A stretch of 42,073 nucleotides of DNA from positions 1 through 42,073 of the forward strand of contig JAZRPG010000015.1 in the NCBI GenBank assembly GCA_045649105.1, read 5' to 3'. The notes below the pieces were generated by a model that saw nothing but the letters and a program-made list of their open reading frames with translations, was not told the origin of the DNA and did no database searches. How positions within the stretch are numbered: position 1 is the first letter of the stretch; every line of letters starts with the position of its first letter. The DNA comes from JAZRPG01 sp045649105 (lineage in GTDB: Bacteria; Bacillota; Clostridia; Oscillospirales; JAAYXM01). Position numbers and translations under genes: made by a program. This document shows, one piece after another, positions 16,329 through 24,615 of this stretch.

Positions 16329-16350
16329 GCACATATATATTTATTAAAAT
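16322..16350 (+). promoter_or_regulatory. Promoter of the HTH gene
   Basis: TTGTCA (16322-16327), 17 bases, TAAAAT (16345-16350), 25 bases before the ATG at 16376. The -10 lies inside the palindrome at 16331-16358. Confidence 0.7.
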
Positions 16351-16358
16351 ATATATGT
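16331..16358. repeat. Perfect 12-bp inverted repeat, candidate operator
   Basis: ACATATATATTT and AAATATATATGT flank an ATTA centre, covering the -10 of the HTH promoter and ending three bases before the AGGAG site. It could be an autoregulatory operator. Its low complexity means chance cannot be excluded. Confidence 0.5.
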
Positions 16359-16375
16359 GTAGGAGTTGATGTTAT

Positions 16376-16585
16376 ATGTTAACAATTCAATTAAGACTCG
16401 ATAAAACACTAAAAAATCTCGGCATAAGCAGATACGAGCTTGCAAAGCTTACAGGTATCCGTTATCAAATAATTGACAATTACTACAAAAACAGAATCGT
16501 AAGATATGACAGCTATGTTCTGAGTCGTATTTGCAATTCGCTGAAATGCGAAATAACCGATATACTCGAAATTATTGAAGATTAA
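16376..16585 (+). CDS. Small XRE/Cro-C1-type HTH regulator
   Basis: The 69-residue protein consists of one helix-turn-helix domain, with RYELAKLTGIRYQIIDNYYK as the core and a C-terminal SLKCEITDILEI typical of the short YozG-like repressors of Firmicutes. It has no sensor domain. AGGAG lies ten bases before the ATG. It is the only protein gene on the plus strand, divergent from the GGDEF gene and ended by a strong terminator. Control of itself and of the GGDEF gene is inferred from the shared promoter region. Confidence 0.88.
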   Translation: MLTIQLRLDKTLKNLGISRYELAKLTGIRYQIIDNYYKNRIVRYDSYVLSRICNSLKCEITDILEIIED

Positions 16586-16614
16586 AAAAGACATCCGGAC
16601 GGATGTCTTTTTTT
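16586..16614 (+). terminator. Terminator of the HTH gene
   Basis: AAAAGACATCC pairs with GGATGTCTTTT around a GGAC loop, followed by more T residues. It begins right after the stop codon. Confidence 0.85.
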
Positions 16615-16665
16615 CGGGAATTATTATCTAATGTTCCCCGCACATTTCGGAAAATATTGAATAAG

Positions 16666-16729
16666 TAAAATCGACAAGTCTTTTTAGGGGATAGTGAAGA
16701 GTGAACAGGTAATAAATAAAATCGACAAG
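16666..16729. repeat. 13-bp direct repeat downstream of tRNA-Gln
   Basis: TAAAATCGACAAG occurs at 16666-16678 and again at 16717-16729. The second copy is the distal arm of the tRNA terminator, so the first may be a remnant of a duplicated terminator arm. The rest of 16615-16717 shows no gene. Confidence 0.6.
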
Positions 16730-16753
16730 ATTCTAACGAACCTTGTCGATTTT
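16718..16753 (-). terminator. Terminator of tRNA-Gln
   Basis: AAAATCGACAAG (16718-16729) pairs with CTTGTCGATTTT (16742-16753). On the minus strand the hairpin begins directly after the tRNA CCA and ends in a T-rich stretch. Confidence 0.8.
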
Positions 16754-16754
16754 T

Positions 16755-16828
16755 TGGCTGCCGGACTAGGATTTGAACCCAGACAAACAGAGTCAGAGTC
16801 TGTCGTGCTACCCTTACACAATCCGGCA
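16755..16828 (-). tRNA. tRNA-Gln (CTG anticodon)
   Basis: The minus strand folds as a 74-base tRNA: acceptor TGCCGGA pairs with TCCGGCA, the anticodon stem ACAGA/TCTGT encloses CTCTGAC with anticodon CTG, the T-arm contains GGTTCAAATCC, and CCA is encoded. Promoter at 16841-16868. Confidence 0.93.
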
Positions 16829-16840
16829 ACGGACTTTATT

Positions 16841-16868
16841 ATTATACAATAAAGTTTTAAAAAGTCAA
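16841..16868 (-). promoter_or_regulatory. Promoter of tRNA-Gln
   Basis: On the minus strand TTGACT, 16 bases, TATAAT, 12 bases upstream of the mature tRNA 5' end. Confidence 0.75.
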
Positions 16869-16938
16869 GAGGTTTTTTCGAAAACTCTCTCTTTTTATTT
16901 TACCCGTCTTTTTTCTTTTATATACAAAAATTGTAATA

Positions 16939-17724
16939 TTATTTAAAACTGTCCGGAGCAAACCATTTTTCTGCTATTTTTGTCATAGTTCCGTCATTTT
17001 TCATTTCCTCTATAATTTCTCCGACTCTTTTAATAAGCGCCCTATCCTCTCTTGCAAACACGGACGTATATGCCTGTTTCTTGAGCGGCTCTTCAAGCGT
17101 CTTTATTTTTTCTCCGCGCATTCTGCGGAGTTTGGCAGATATTTCGCTCGTTATTACCGCTTCGGCATCGCCCTCTGCGAGCGCCGTAAAAGCATCATTT
17201 TCTGTCAGATATCCTGCAGGCACTGCAGTAGTATCAAGGGCGCTGTTTGCATCAAACTCCGTTTCTGATGCGCTGTCTGACAAGAACGCGATATTTTTCT
17301 TGCCGAAATCGGAAATTTTTGAAAACTCACTCTCCTCACGCACTGCCATTACCGTCATATAATTAAACATTGTCTTCGTTGGCTTTAAATCCTTGGACTT
17401 TCGCGAAAGCATAATGTTATTTGACGAGCAGTCGACCTTGTCTGATGCAATAAGTGCCGCGATATTATCTGCATCGCTCTTTTTCAATTCAAGCGATACA
17501 CCGAGCCGCTTTGCTATCTCTCTGTTTACATCTGCATCAAAACCTGATACTTCCCCATCCTTGTCTAAGAAGCAGAACGGCTCACAGTTCTCATAAACTC
17601 CCACCGTATACACTCCGCGGCTGAGAACATCAGAAAGAGACTTATCCTCTTTTCCGCACCCTGACAAGGAAACAAACATTACACACATCAAAATCAGCAC
17701 ACAAAACCTTTTCATTTGTACCAC
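16939..17724 (-). CDS. Family 3 solute-binding lipoprotein
   Basis: A signal peptide with the lipobox LSGC is followed by a type 3 extracellular solute-binding domain: SRGVYTVGVYENCEPFCF near the start and SGFDADVNREIAKRLGV after it. Such lipoproteins capture amino acids or similar polar compounds for ABC importers outside the membrane. No permease or ATPase gene is adjacent. The start is GTG at 17724, since AAGGAG lies eight bases before it; the ATG three codons on has a worse position. It begins five bases after the GH13 stop, as the last gene of the glycogen run. The ligand is unknown. Confidence 0.85.
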   Translation of the reverse strand: MVQMKRFCVLILMCVMFVSLSGCGKEDKSLSDVLSRGVYTVGVYENCEPFCFLDKDGEVSGFDADVNREIAKRLGVSLELKKSDADNIAALIASDKVDCSSNNIMLSRKSKDLKPTKTMFNYMTVMAVREESEFSKISDFGKKNIAFLSDSASETEFDANSALDTTAVPAGYLTENDAFTALAEGDAEAVITSEISAKLRRMRGEKIKTLEEPLKKQAYTSVFAREDRALIKRVGEIIEEMKNDGTMTKIAEKWFAPDSFK

Positions 17725-17729
17725 CCATT

Positions 17730-19604
17730 CTACTCCTTAACGTATATACACGACGAAAAAGGATTAATTTTTATTATACCGTTTTTTAACTCTCCGATTC
17801 CGAGCTTCTTTTTAAAGTTATACTTTCCATCTATCCTTAAAAACCTTGTTTTTTCTCCTCTGTTTACAACGGCAACAACCGCATGCTCTGACATTTTGCC
17901 CCGCATTACCGATATAACATCGTCCCGCGCAAAAAGGATTTTAAAAGCACCGTTATGCATACAGAGCTCGTTTTTCTTGATTTCTCCAAGCGCTCTGTAA
18001 AACGAAAGTATATCCTCCCCGCACTTATCCCATGTAAAATATCTCCTGTTAAACGGGTCTTCAAAGCCCTCCATGCCTATCTCATCGCCATAGTAAATAC
18101 ACGGCGAACCGGGGAACATGTACTGAAGCGTTGCCGCCTGGAAAAGCCTCGTTTTTCCGAGCTCTCTTTCAGTCCGCGAAAGTGTATATTCTGCCCGCTC
18201 TTCCTTTCGCATATTCTGCCCGTTTCCTACGGACAGTGCATTAATCGCCCTTACTGTATCATGTGTGCCTATTATATTCATAAGGCACCTCTGCGATGGA
18301 GGCGGGTAATTTCCCAGAAGCTCCGAAAGACGGCCGGACATCTCTCTTGCCGAAATATTTCCGCACAAGAAATCAATAATCGCATTTTTGAGCGGATAAT
18401 TCATGACCCCATCAAGAATCCCGTCTGTAAAGTACTTTTTCTTAACACCATATGCTTCCTTTGTTGATGCGTCTTCCCAGACCTCACCTATCACAATTCC
18501 GTCATGCTTTTTCTCTCTTACCTTTTCTTTTAAAGCTCTTATAAAATTATCAGGCAGCTCATCTGCAACATCGAGCCTCCAGCCCGAAACCCCGGCATCC
18601 ATCCAATGTGAAATAACGCTGTCATCGCGTCTTATTATAAAATCCATATATCCGGGATTTTCCTCATTTACCTGAGGCAGTGTGTCAATCCCCCACCAGC
18701 TTGAATATCTGCCGTCCGTATCAATGCCATACCACGCACGATACGGAGAATTAATATCATTCCACGCACCGCCGCTATATCTCCCGTTCTTGTTAAAGTA
18801 CACACTGTCTGCACCCGTATGGTTGAACACTCCGTCAAGAATTATTCTTATTCCGTATTTTTCTGCCTCTTTGCATAATTTTACGAGGCTTGACTCATTG
18901 CCAAAATGAGCATCTATTTTCATATAATCTGCCGTGTCATACTTATGATTTGACCACGCTTCAAAAATCGGGCTGAGATAAATCGTCCTTACGCCGAGTG
19001 AATTAAGATACGGCAGTTTTTCACATATCCCCTCAATATTACCGCCGTAAATATCTCTGTTCTCCACAACTCCGTTTTCATTTGGCCTGAATTGCGGTAT
19101 ATCTGACAGATTGCGGTGCACATAAAAATCCTTGTCTGAAGATATTTCTCCCGAAGCCTTCGCTCTGAAAAATCTATCCACAAACACATGATACGTTACA
19201 CCCTCCGAAAACCAGCTCGGAGTTTCATACTCCTTTGAATAAACCGTTATCTGAAAGGCGCGCACCTCGGACTCACTTTTGGCTATATCATTTTTCCCGA
19301 AATACAGGACTTCGCCGTCATTTTTTTCTATCTTAAAATAATACCAGATAAGTCCCGGGGCTTTTGGCGCCTTTATCTTTACAGAAAAAACATCAAATCC
19401 TAATTTAAAACTTTCCCAGTACATGGGCATCTGCCGTTTTTCATCATCAAAGTACATAACCAAACACAGACGGTGCACACCCGTCCGCTCAGCCTTTATC
19501 GACAAACGCACATCTTCTCCGCACGGAACAGCCCCGAACGGCTCCTTATACTCACTCTTTTTAGAGTCAAATATAACACTTCTCATATCCGTTAAAGCTT
19601 CCAT
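17730..19604 (-). CDS. GH13 alpha-glucosidase/cyclomaltodextrinase-type hydrolase
   Basis: Residues about 8-120 form a CBM34-like N-terminal domain. The GH13 barrel follows, with DGVFNHTG, GWRLDVADE (nucleophile Asp345), GEVWED (acid/base Glu374) and GTHDT (Asp449). This domain order is that of neopullulanases, cyclomaltodextrinases and maltogenic amylases, which cut maltodextrins and branched limit dextrins. No signal peptide is present, so it acts inside the cell. It directly follows glycogen phosphorylase, so trimming phosphorylase limit dextrins is a likely role. The ATG at 19604 overlaps glgP by 13 bases; an in-frame ATG at 19589 is a possible true start, and the ribosome binding site does not decide. 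Confidence 0.9.
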   Translation of the reverse strand: MEALTDMRSVIFDSKKSEYKEPFGAVPCGEDVRLSIKAERTGVHRLCLVMYFDDEKRQMPMYWESFKLGFDVFSVKIKAPKAPGLIWYYFKIEKNDGEVLYFGKNDIAKSESEVRAFQITVYSKEYETPSWFSEGVTYHVFVDRFFRAKASGEISSDKDFYVHRNLSDIPQFRPNENGVVENRDIYGGNIEGICEKLPYLNSLGVRTIYLSPIFEAWSNHKYDTADYMKIDAHFGNESSLVKLCKEAEKYGIRIILDGVFNHTGADSVYFNKNGRYSGGAWNDINSPYRAWYGIDTDGRYSSWWGIDTLPQVNEENPGYMDFIIRRDDSVISHWMDAGVSGWRLDVADELPDNFIRALKEKVREKKHDGIVIGEVWEDASTKEAYGVKKKYFTDGILDGVMNYPLKNAIIDFLCGNISAREMSGRLSELLGNYPPPSQRCLMNIIGTHDTVRAINALSVGNGQNMRKEERAEYTLSRTERELGKTRLFQAATLQYMFPGSPCIYYGDEIGMEGFEDPFNRRYFTWDKCGEDILSFYRALGEIKKNELCMHNGAFKILFARDDVISVMRGKMSEHAVVAVVNRGEKTRFLRIDGKYNFKKKLGIGELKNGIIKINPFSSCIYVKE

Positions 19605-21982
19605 ATATTTTCCGCGTATTCGCGTACGCTTCTGTCAGCGGCAAAACGCCCCGCCTTCGCAATATTTATAAGCGATTTTTTGTTAAACAGGCGTTTGTCC
19701 GCATAATCGTGATATATCCTCTCGTGTGCACGGCAATATGAGTCAAAATCGGCAAGCAGCATATATTCATCACGGAAAAGGAGCGAGTTTGCAATCTCAG
19801 GGTATGCATGGCGAAGGCTCCCTGCACCGATTCCATCCCTTATATGGTCGATAACACGCCTGATAGCGTAATTCTTTTCATAATACCGGGTCGGGTAGTA
19901 GCTGCCATCCGCAACCATTTTGTCTACCTCGCTTGATTTCAGCCCGAAAACATATATATTCTCCTCGCCCACAGCCTCACATATTTCAACATTCGCACCG
20001 TCAAGTGTCCCTATCGTCAGTGCGCCGTTGAGCATAAACTTCATATTTCCCGTGCCTGATGCCTCCTTGCCGGCTATCGAAATCTGCTCTGAAATTTCTG
20101 CAGCGGGTATCATGACCTCGGCTTTTGTTACATTATAATCCTCGACAAATATAACGCGAAGTTTGTCATTTACTGTCGGATTCGAGTTGATTTCAGAAGC
20201 TACGGAGCATATAAGGCGTATTATATTTTTAGCCATGACATATCCGGCGGCAGACTTTGCACCAAAAAAATAGGTCTTTGGAGTAAAGTTCATATTCGGA
20301 TTGTCAAGAAGCATATGATATTCATATATAATATGCAGTACATTTAAAAGCTGGCGTTTATATTCATGCAGACGCTTCGACTGAACATCAAATATTGATG
20401 ACGGGTCAATTTTCTCTCCGACAAACTTAACGAATCGACTCTTGTTATGAAGTTTAATTTCCGAAAGTCTGTCAAGAACAGAGGCGTCATCAGAAAACTT
20501 AAGCAGGTCTTCAAGAACTTCTGCGTTTTTATAGAAACCATCTCCTATAAGTTCAACCAAAAGCTTGCAAAGCTCAGGATTTGCCTGAGACAGCCAGCGC
20601 CTGTGTGCGATGCCGTTTGTGACATTTTTAAATTTCCCGGGAAACATAATGTTATAATCCCGAAAAACGGAGTTTTTTAATATTTCACTGTGCAGCTCGG
20701 ACACTCCGTTTACAGATGAGCATGTTGCAATGCACAAATTTGCCATGCGTATTTCCCCGTTTGCAATTATTGCAAGTCTTCCTATACGCTCACGCTCCTC
20801 GGGAAATGTCTCCCACAGCTTTTCACAAAAGCGGTTATTTATCTCCTCTACAATCTGATATATACGCGGAAGAAGGGATTTAAACATGGGGATTGTCCAT
20901 CTTTCAAGCGCTTCTGCCATGATTGTATGATTTGTATACGCCATACAGTTTGACACGATTTCCCAGCCCTCATCCCAAGAATAGTTTTCCTCATCAATAA
21001 GGATTCGCATAAGCTCGGGGATTGCAAGGGTCGGGTGCGTGTCGTTTATGTGAATAACAGCCTTATCCGCGAAATTTTTCATTGTTCCGTACTGCGCCTT
21101 ATGGCGTTTGACAATACTCTGAATTGTCGCCGAGACAAAGAAATACTGCTGCTTTAGACGAAGCGATTTACCCTCAGGATGCGTATCCTCCGGATACAAC
21201 ACCTTTGATATTACCTCGCTCATTGCCTTCTGCTCCATCGACTTTGCATACTCGCCCTTTGAAAAAAGCTGCATATCTATACTCTGTGTAGACTTTGCAC
21301 TCCACAGACGAAGTGTATTTACATGCTTACCCGGATATCCGGATATCAGCATATCATTCGGAACGGCAAGAACTGTATAATAGTCACGGTGCCTAAATTT
21401 AAGCCTGCCGTCTTCCATATATGTGTCAACCGTGCCCTCAAAGCGAATCTCCTGTGTCTCCTCAATCCTCGGCACAGTCCAGACACTCCCCGTCTCAAGC
21501 CAGTTATCGGGAAGCTCTGCCTGCATTCCGTCAACTATTTTCTGTCTGAATATGCCGTATTCGTACAAAATCGAGAACCCCATTGCCGGATACCCGAGCG
21601 ACGAGAGCGAGTCCATATAGCACGCGGCAAGCCTTCCGAGACCTCCGTTTCCAAGCCCTGCATCACGCTCTATATCAAGCACAGACTCAAACGGTATCCC
21701 TATCTCTCTGAATGTATCCTCGAACACCTTATTAAGCCTAAGATTATTTATATTATTCTGCAGTGACTTACCTATGAGAAACTCCATGGAAAGATAATAT
21801 ACCTGCTTTTTCTCTTTTTTAACTATCTCTTCCTTAGTCTTTTTCCTGTTCTGCATCATAATATCGCGGACAATAAAGGAACAGGCAACATAAATCTGCT
21901 CCATGGTTGCATCCGAAATCTCCTTGCCGAAATGCCTCGACAGCTTTCCCTTTAATTGCTCTTTCAGCTGCATTTTATTCAT
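19592..21982 (-). CDS. glgP: Glycogen/maltodextrin phosphorylase
   Basis: The 796-residue protein is full length for family GT35. It shows YLSMEFLIGKSLQNN near the N-terminus and GNGGLGRLAACYMDSL. The pyridoxal phosphate site is SGTGNMKFMLNGALTIGTLD, with the Schiff-base lysine in NMKF. It releases glucose-1-phosphate from the non-reducing ends of glycogen by phosphorolysis. It lies between glgA and the GH13 hydrolase in one transcription unit, so synthesis and breakdown enzymes are expressed together and must be balanced after translation. Confidence 0.97.
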   Translation of the reverse strand: MNKMQLKEQLKGKLSRHFGKEISDATMEQIYVACSFIVRDIMMQNRKKTKEEIVKKEKKQVYYLSMEFLIGKSLQNNINNLRLNKVFEDTFREIGIPFESVLDIERDAGLGNGGLGRLAACYMDSLSSLGYPAMGFSILYEYGIFRQKIVDGMQAELPDNWLETGSVWTVPRIEETQEIRFEGTVDTYMEDGRLKFRHRDYYTVLAVPNDMLISGYPGKHVNTLRLWSAKSTQSIDMQLFSKGEYAKSMEQKAMSEVISKVLYPEDTHPEGKSLRLKQQYFFVSATIQSIVKRHKAQYGTMKNFADKAVIHINDTHPTLAIPELMRILIDEENYSWDEGWEIVSNCMAYTNHTIMAEALERWTIPMFKSLLPRIYQIVEEINNRFCEKLWETFPEERERIGRLAIIANGEIRMANLCIATCSSVNGVSELHSEILKNSVFRDYNIMFPGKFKNVTNGIAHRRWLSQANPELCKLLVELIGDGFYKNAEVLEDLLKFSDDASVLDRLSEIKLHNKSRFVKFVGEKIDPSSIFDVQSKRLHEYKRQLLNVLHIIYEYHMLLDNPNMNFTPKTYFFGAKSAAGYVMAKNIIRLICSVASEINSNPTVNDKLRVIFVEDYNVTKAEVMIPAAEISEQISIAGKEASGTGNMKFMLNGALTIGTLDGANVEICEAVGEENIYVFGLKSSEVDKMVADGSYYPTRYYEKNYAIRRVIDHIRDGIGAGSLRHAYPEIANSLLFRDEYMLLADFDSYCRAHERIYHDYADKRLFNKKSLINIAKAGRFAADRSVREYAENIWKL

Positions 21983-22022
21983 AATTACCCCTATCGCCTA
22001 ACCTCTCTATATTCAAATCGGT

Positions 22023-23462
22023 CTAATACCCAATCAATTCTTTATACATTTGTCTGTATTTACCGGCTGAGGCTTCCCACGAAAAATCACAGCTCATGCC
22101 TGTTTTCACAAGTCTTGCCCATGCGTCTTCATTCCTGTAAAGCTCACACGCTTCACGGATAACATGCGCCATCTCTCCGGGATTACAGCCTGCAAAAGAA
22201 AAGCCATTTCCCTCGCCGGTGAATTTATTATACGGATTTATGCTGTCGCGAAGACCGCCCGTTTCCCTGACAATCGGGATTGTTCCGTACCTGAGCGCTA
22301 TCATCTGCGCAAGTCCGCACGGCTCGCTTATTGACGGCATCAGGAACATATCGGCTCCGCCATATACCTTGTGTGCCAGATCACCGTTAAATGCAATATT
22401 TACAGACAGCTTATGCGGGTAATGTCGCTGCTTATCACGCAAAAATTGCTCATATTTCCACTCGCCCGTGCCCAGTATGACAAGCGATACATCGCCTGCA
22501 AGAATTTCATCTATTGCCTGTGCTACAAGGTCAAGACCCTTATGCTTGACAAGCCTTGTAACCATTCCTATGAGCGGAACATCATTCCCCCCCGGAAGAT
22601 TCACAAGGCGGAGAAGCGCCTCCTTGTTCTTGCGCTTATTCTCAAGGTTTTTCTCAGAAAACGGGAAGAAAATGCGGCTGTCCGTCTCCGGGTTATACTC
22701 ATCACGGTCTATCCCGTTTATTATTCCTGAAATTTTTCCTGCTTCATATCTCAGCACGGAATCAAGCCCATGACCGAATTCCGGAGTCTTTATTTCCTCG
22801 GCATAGGTCGGACTTACCGTAGTAAGCCGGTCCGCACAAAAAAGCGCCGCCTTCATAAGGTTTACGTCTCCGCTATGTTCTAAAAAGCCGTTTTGAAACT
22901 CTGTATCTGAAATACCAAGCACATTTGTGACAATTTCTCTTCCGAATCTCCCCTGATACTCTATATTGTGTATTGTAAACACTGTCTTTATACCGCGGTA
23001 CTCTTCTCTGTCCCAATATTTCAGCCTGTGGTAAACGGGAATGAGCGCTGTCTGCCAGTCGTTACAATGTATTATATTCGGAATAAAGTTAATGTGCGGC
23101 AAAAACTCAAGCACTGCTGAGCAAAAAAAAGCAAATCGTTCCGCATCATCATGGCATCCGTAAAGAGCATCTCCGCGTTTAAAATAGTACTCATTATCTA
23201 TAAAATACCATGTCACGCCGTTTTGTTCATACCTAAAAATACCGCAGTATTGACTTCTCCAGGCGACAGGTACGAAAATATTTTTTACATATGTCATTTT
23301 CTCACGCATCTCATGCGGAATCCCCTCATGAAGCGGGATTACCGCTGCGACCTCGAATCCGTCTCCGGAAACCGCGCCCGGCAGAGAGCCGATAACATCA
23401 CCAAGCCCCCCTGACTTCACAAACGGTGCCGCCTCAGATGCTGCAAACAAAACTTTTATCAT
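22023..23462 (-). CDS. glgA: Glycogen synthase (ADP-glucose type)
   Basis: The 479-residue protein has the GT5 signature AAPFVKSGGLGDVIGSLPGA, whose KxGGL lysine contacts ADP-glucose, and the C-terminal MPSISEPCGLAQMIALRYG with the catalytic EPCGL element. It extends alpha-1,4-glucan chains from ADP-glucose. GGAGGG precedes the ATG at a good distance. It takes its donor from GlgC/GlgD encoded immediately upstream and its product is branched by GlgB. Confidence 0.97.
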   Translation of the reverse strand: MIKVLFAASEAAPFVKSGGLGDVIGSLPGAVSGDGFEVAAVIPLHEGIPHEMREKMTYVKNIFVPVAWRSQYCGIFRYEQNGVTWYFIDNEYYFKRGDALYGCHDDAERFAFFCSAVLEFLPHINFIPNIIHCNDWQTALIPVYHRLKYWDREEYRGIKTVFTIHNIEYQGRFGREIVTNVLGISDTEFQNGFLEHSGDVNLMKAALFCADRLTTVSPTYAEEIKTPEFGHGLDSVLRYEAGKISGIINGIDRDEYNPETDSRIFFPFSEKNLENKRKNKEALLRLVNLPGGNDVPLIGMVTRLVKHKGLDLVAQAIDEILAGDVSLVILGTGEWKYEQFLRDKQRHYPHKLSVNIAFNGDLAHKVYGGADMFLMPSISEPCGLAQMIALRYGTIPIVRETGGLRDSINPYNKFTGEGNGFSFAGCNPGEMAHVIREACELYRNEDAWARLVKTGMSCDFSWEASAGKYRQMYKELIGY

Positions 23463-23490
23463 TTTTATATTCCCTCCTTATGAGACTGAT

Positions 23491-24615
23491 TCAGACCTTA
23501 CGCTCTTTTTCAAGAACAGTCGGGTATGACGGTGCTCCGCGAAGAACTGTCCCGGCTGACACGGTCACGAGCCGGTCCGTAATACAATATTCAAGAGACG
23601 CGTCCTCACCTATCACCGTATCCTGCATTATTACACAGTTTTTTACACTTGCTCCTTTTTTTATTCTGACATTGCGGAATATTATAGAGTTTTCAACATT
23701 ACCTTCTATTATGCATCCATCGGCAAGAAGCGAGTTTTTCACACAGGAATCCGAGGAGAAAAAGGCAGGGACTGCATCGTAAACCTTAGTCAGAATCTCA
23801 CGCCCGGTACCAAACAGCTCTTTTCTTACCTCGGCTTGCAGTAAATCGCGGTTTGCCTCAAAATATGTTTCCACCGAATCAATTTTTTCGGCATAGCCGG
23901 AGTACTTGCATGCGTAAATATCAAGCGAGGACGCCATGCTCTGAATTATGTCCCGCTCAAAGTCGTACTTATTATGCGCCGCACACTGGCAGATTAAAAA
24001 CTCAAGGAGACTCCGCTCTATAATATACACACCGAGAAGCATATTACTGTGGAGCTGTATTTCCTGATTTATTGTTATATCGCGTATACGCCCGTCTTCA
24101 CAGACATCTATAAACGCATTATTTTTAAACTTTAACGGGTCATATACATTCGCTTTATAAAGCGCCGTCATATATGCCTGTTTTTTTATATGCTCATCAA
24201 GCAGTTGCTCATAATCAATATTTGCTATAATATTCGAATCTGACAGAAGAATGTATTTGCAATCGCAGCTTTTTATATATTCAAGTATCCCTATAAGCAC
24301 TGCTATTTTGCTTGTCACATCAATGATGGCATCTTTTTTGCCAATCGACGGAGGAAGTATGGAAAGCCCTCCCTTTTTGCGATTCAGGTCCCACTCCTTA
24401 CCTGTACCCAGGTGGCGCATGAGCGAATAATAGTCACTTCTCGTGGCAACGCCCACGCTTTTTATGCCTGAATTAACCATGCAAGACAGCGGAAAATCTA
24501 TCATTCTGTATCTCCCGCCGAAGGGCACGGACGCAACAGTGCGCCACTCTGTCAGCTCACGCATTGAATCGAGCTTGTTATGTGCAAAAATAATTCCCGC
24601 AGTATCCTTAATCAT
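23491..24615 (-). CDS. glgD: GlgD, glucose-1-phosphate adenylyltransferase second subunit
   Basis: The 374-residue protein aligns with GlgC along its length (SVPFGGRYRMIDFPLS, WDLNRKKGGLSILPP, C-terminal left-handed helix repeats), but its N-terminus reads IIFAHNKLDSMRELT where GlgC has the glycine-rich nucleotide-binding loop. It is therefore probably non-catalytic and serves as the regulatory partner in a GlgC/GlgD heterotetramer, as known in Firmicutes. Its start overlaps the glgC stop by four bases, consistent with fixed subunit stoichiometry. Confidence 0.94.
   Translation of the reverse strand: MIKDTAGIIFAHNKLDSMRELTEWRTVASVPFGGRYRMIDFPLSCMVNSGIKSVGVATRSDYYSLMRHLGTGKEWDLNRKKGGLSILPPSIGKKDAIIDVTSKIAVLIGILEYIKSCDCKYILLSDSNIIANIDYEQLLDEHIKKQAYMTALYKANVYDPLKFKNNAFIDVCEDGRIRDITINQEIQLHSNMLLGVYIIERSLLEFLICQCAAHNKYDFERDIIQSMASSLDIYACKYSGYAEKIDSVETYFEANRDLLQAEVRKELFGTGREILTKVYDAVPAFFSSDSCVKNSLLADGCIIEGNVENSIIFRNVRIKKGASVKNCVIMQDTVIGEDASLEYCITDRLVTVSAGTVLRGAPSYPTVLEKERKV

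Noticed and set aside
16572..16829. 85-residue minus-strand open frame
   Set aside because: It covers the tRNA-Gln gene and two terminators and has no protein-like features.
21323..21766. 147-residue plus-strand open frame opposite glgP
   Set aside because: Antisense shadow; the glgP frame is fully supported by conserved phosphorylase motifs.
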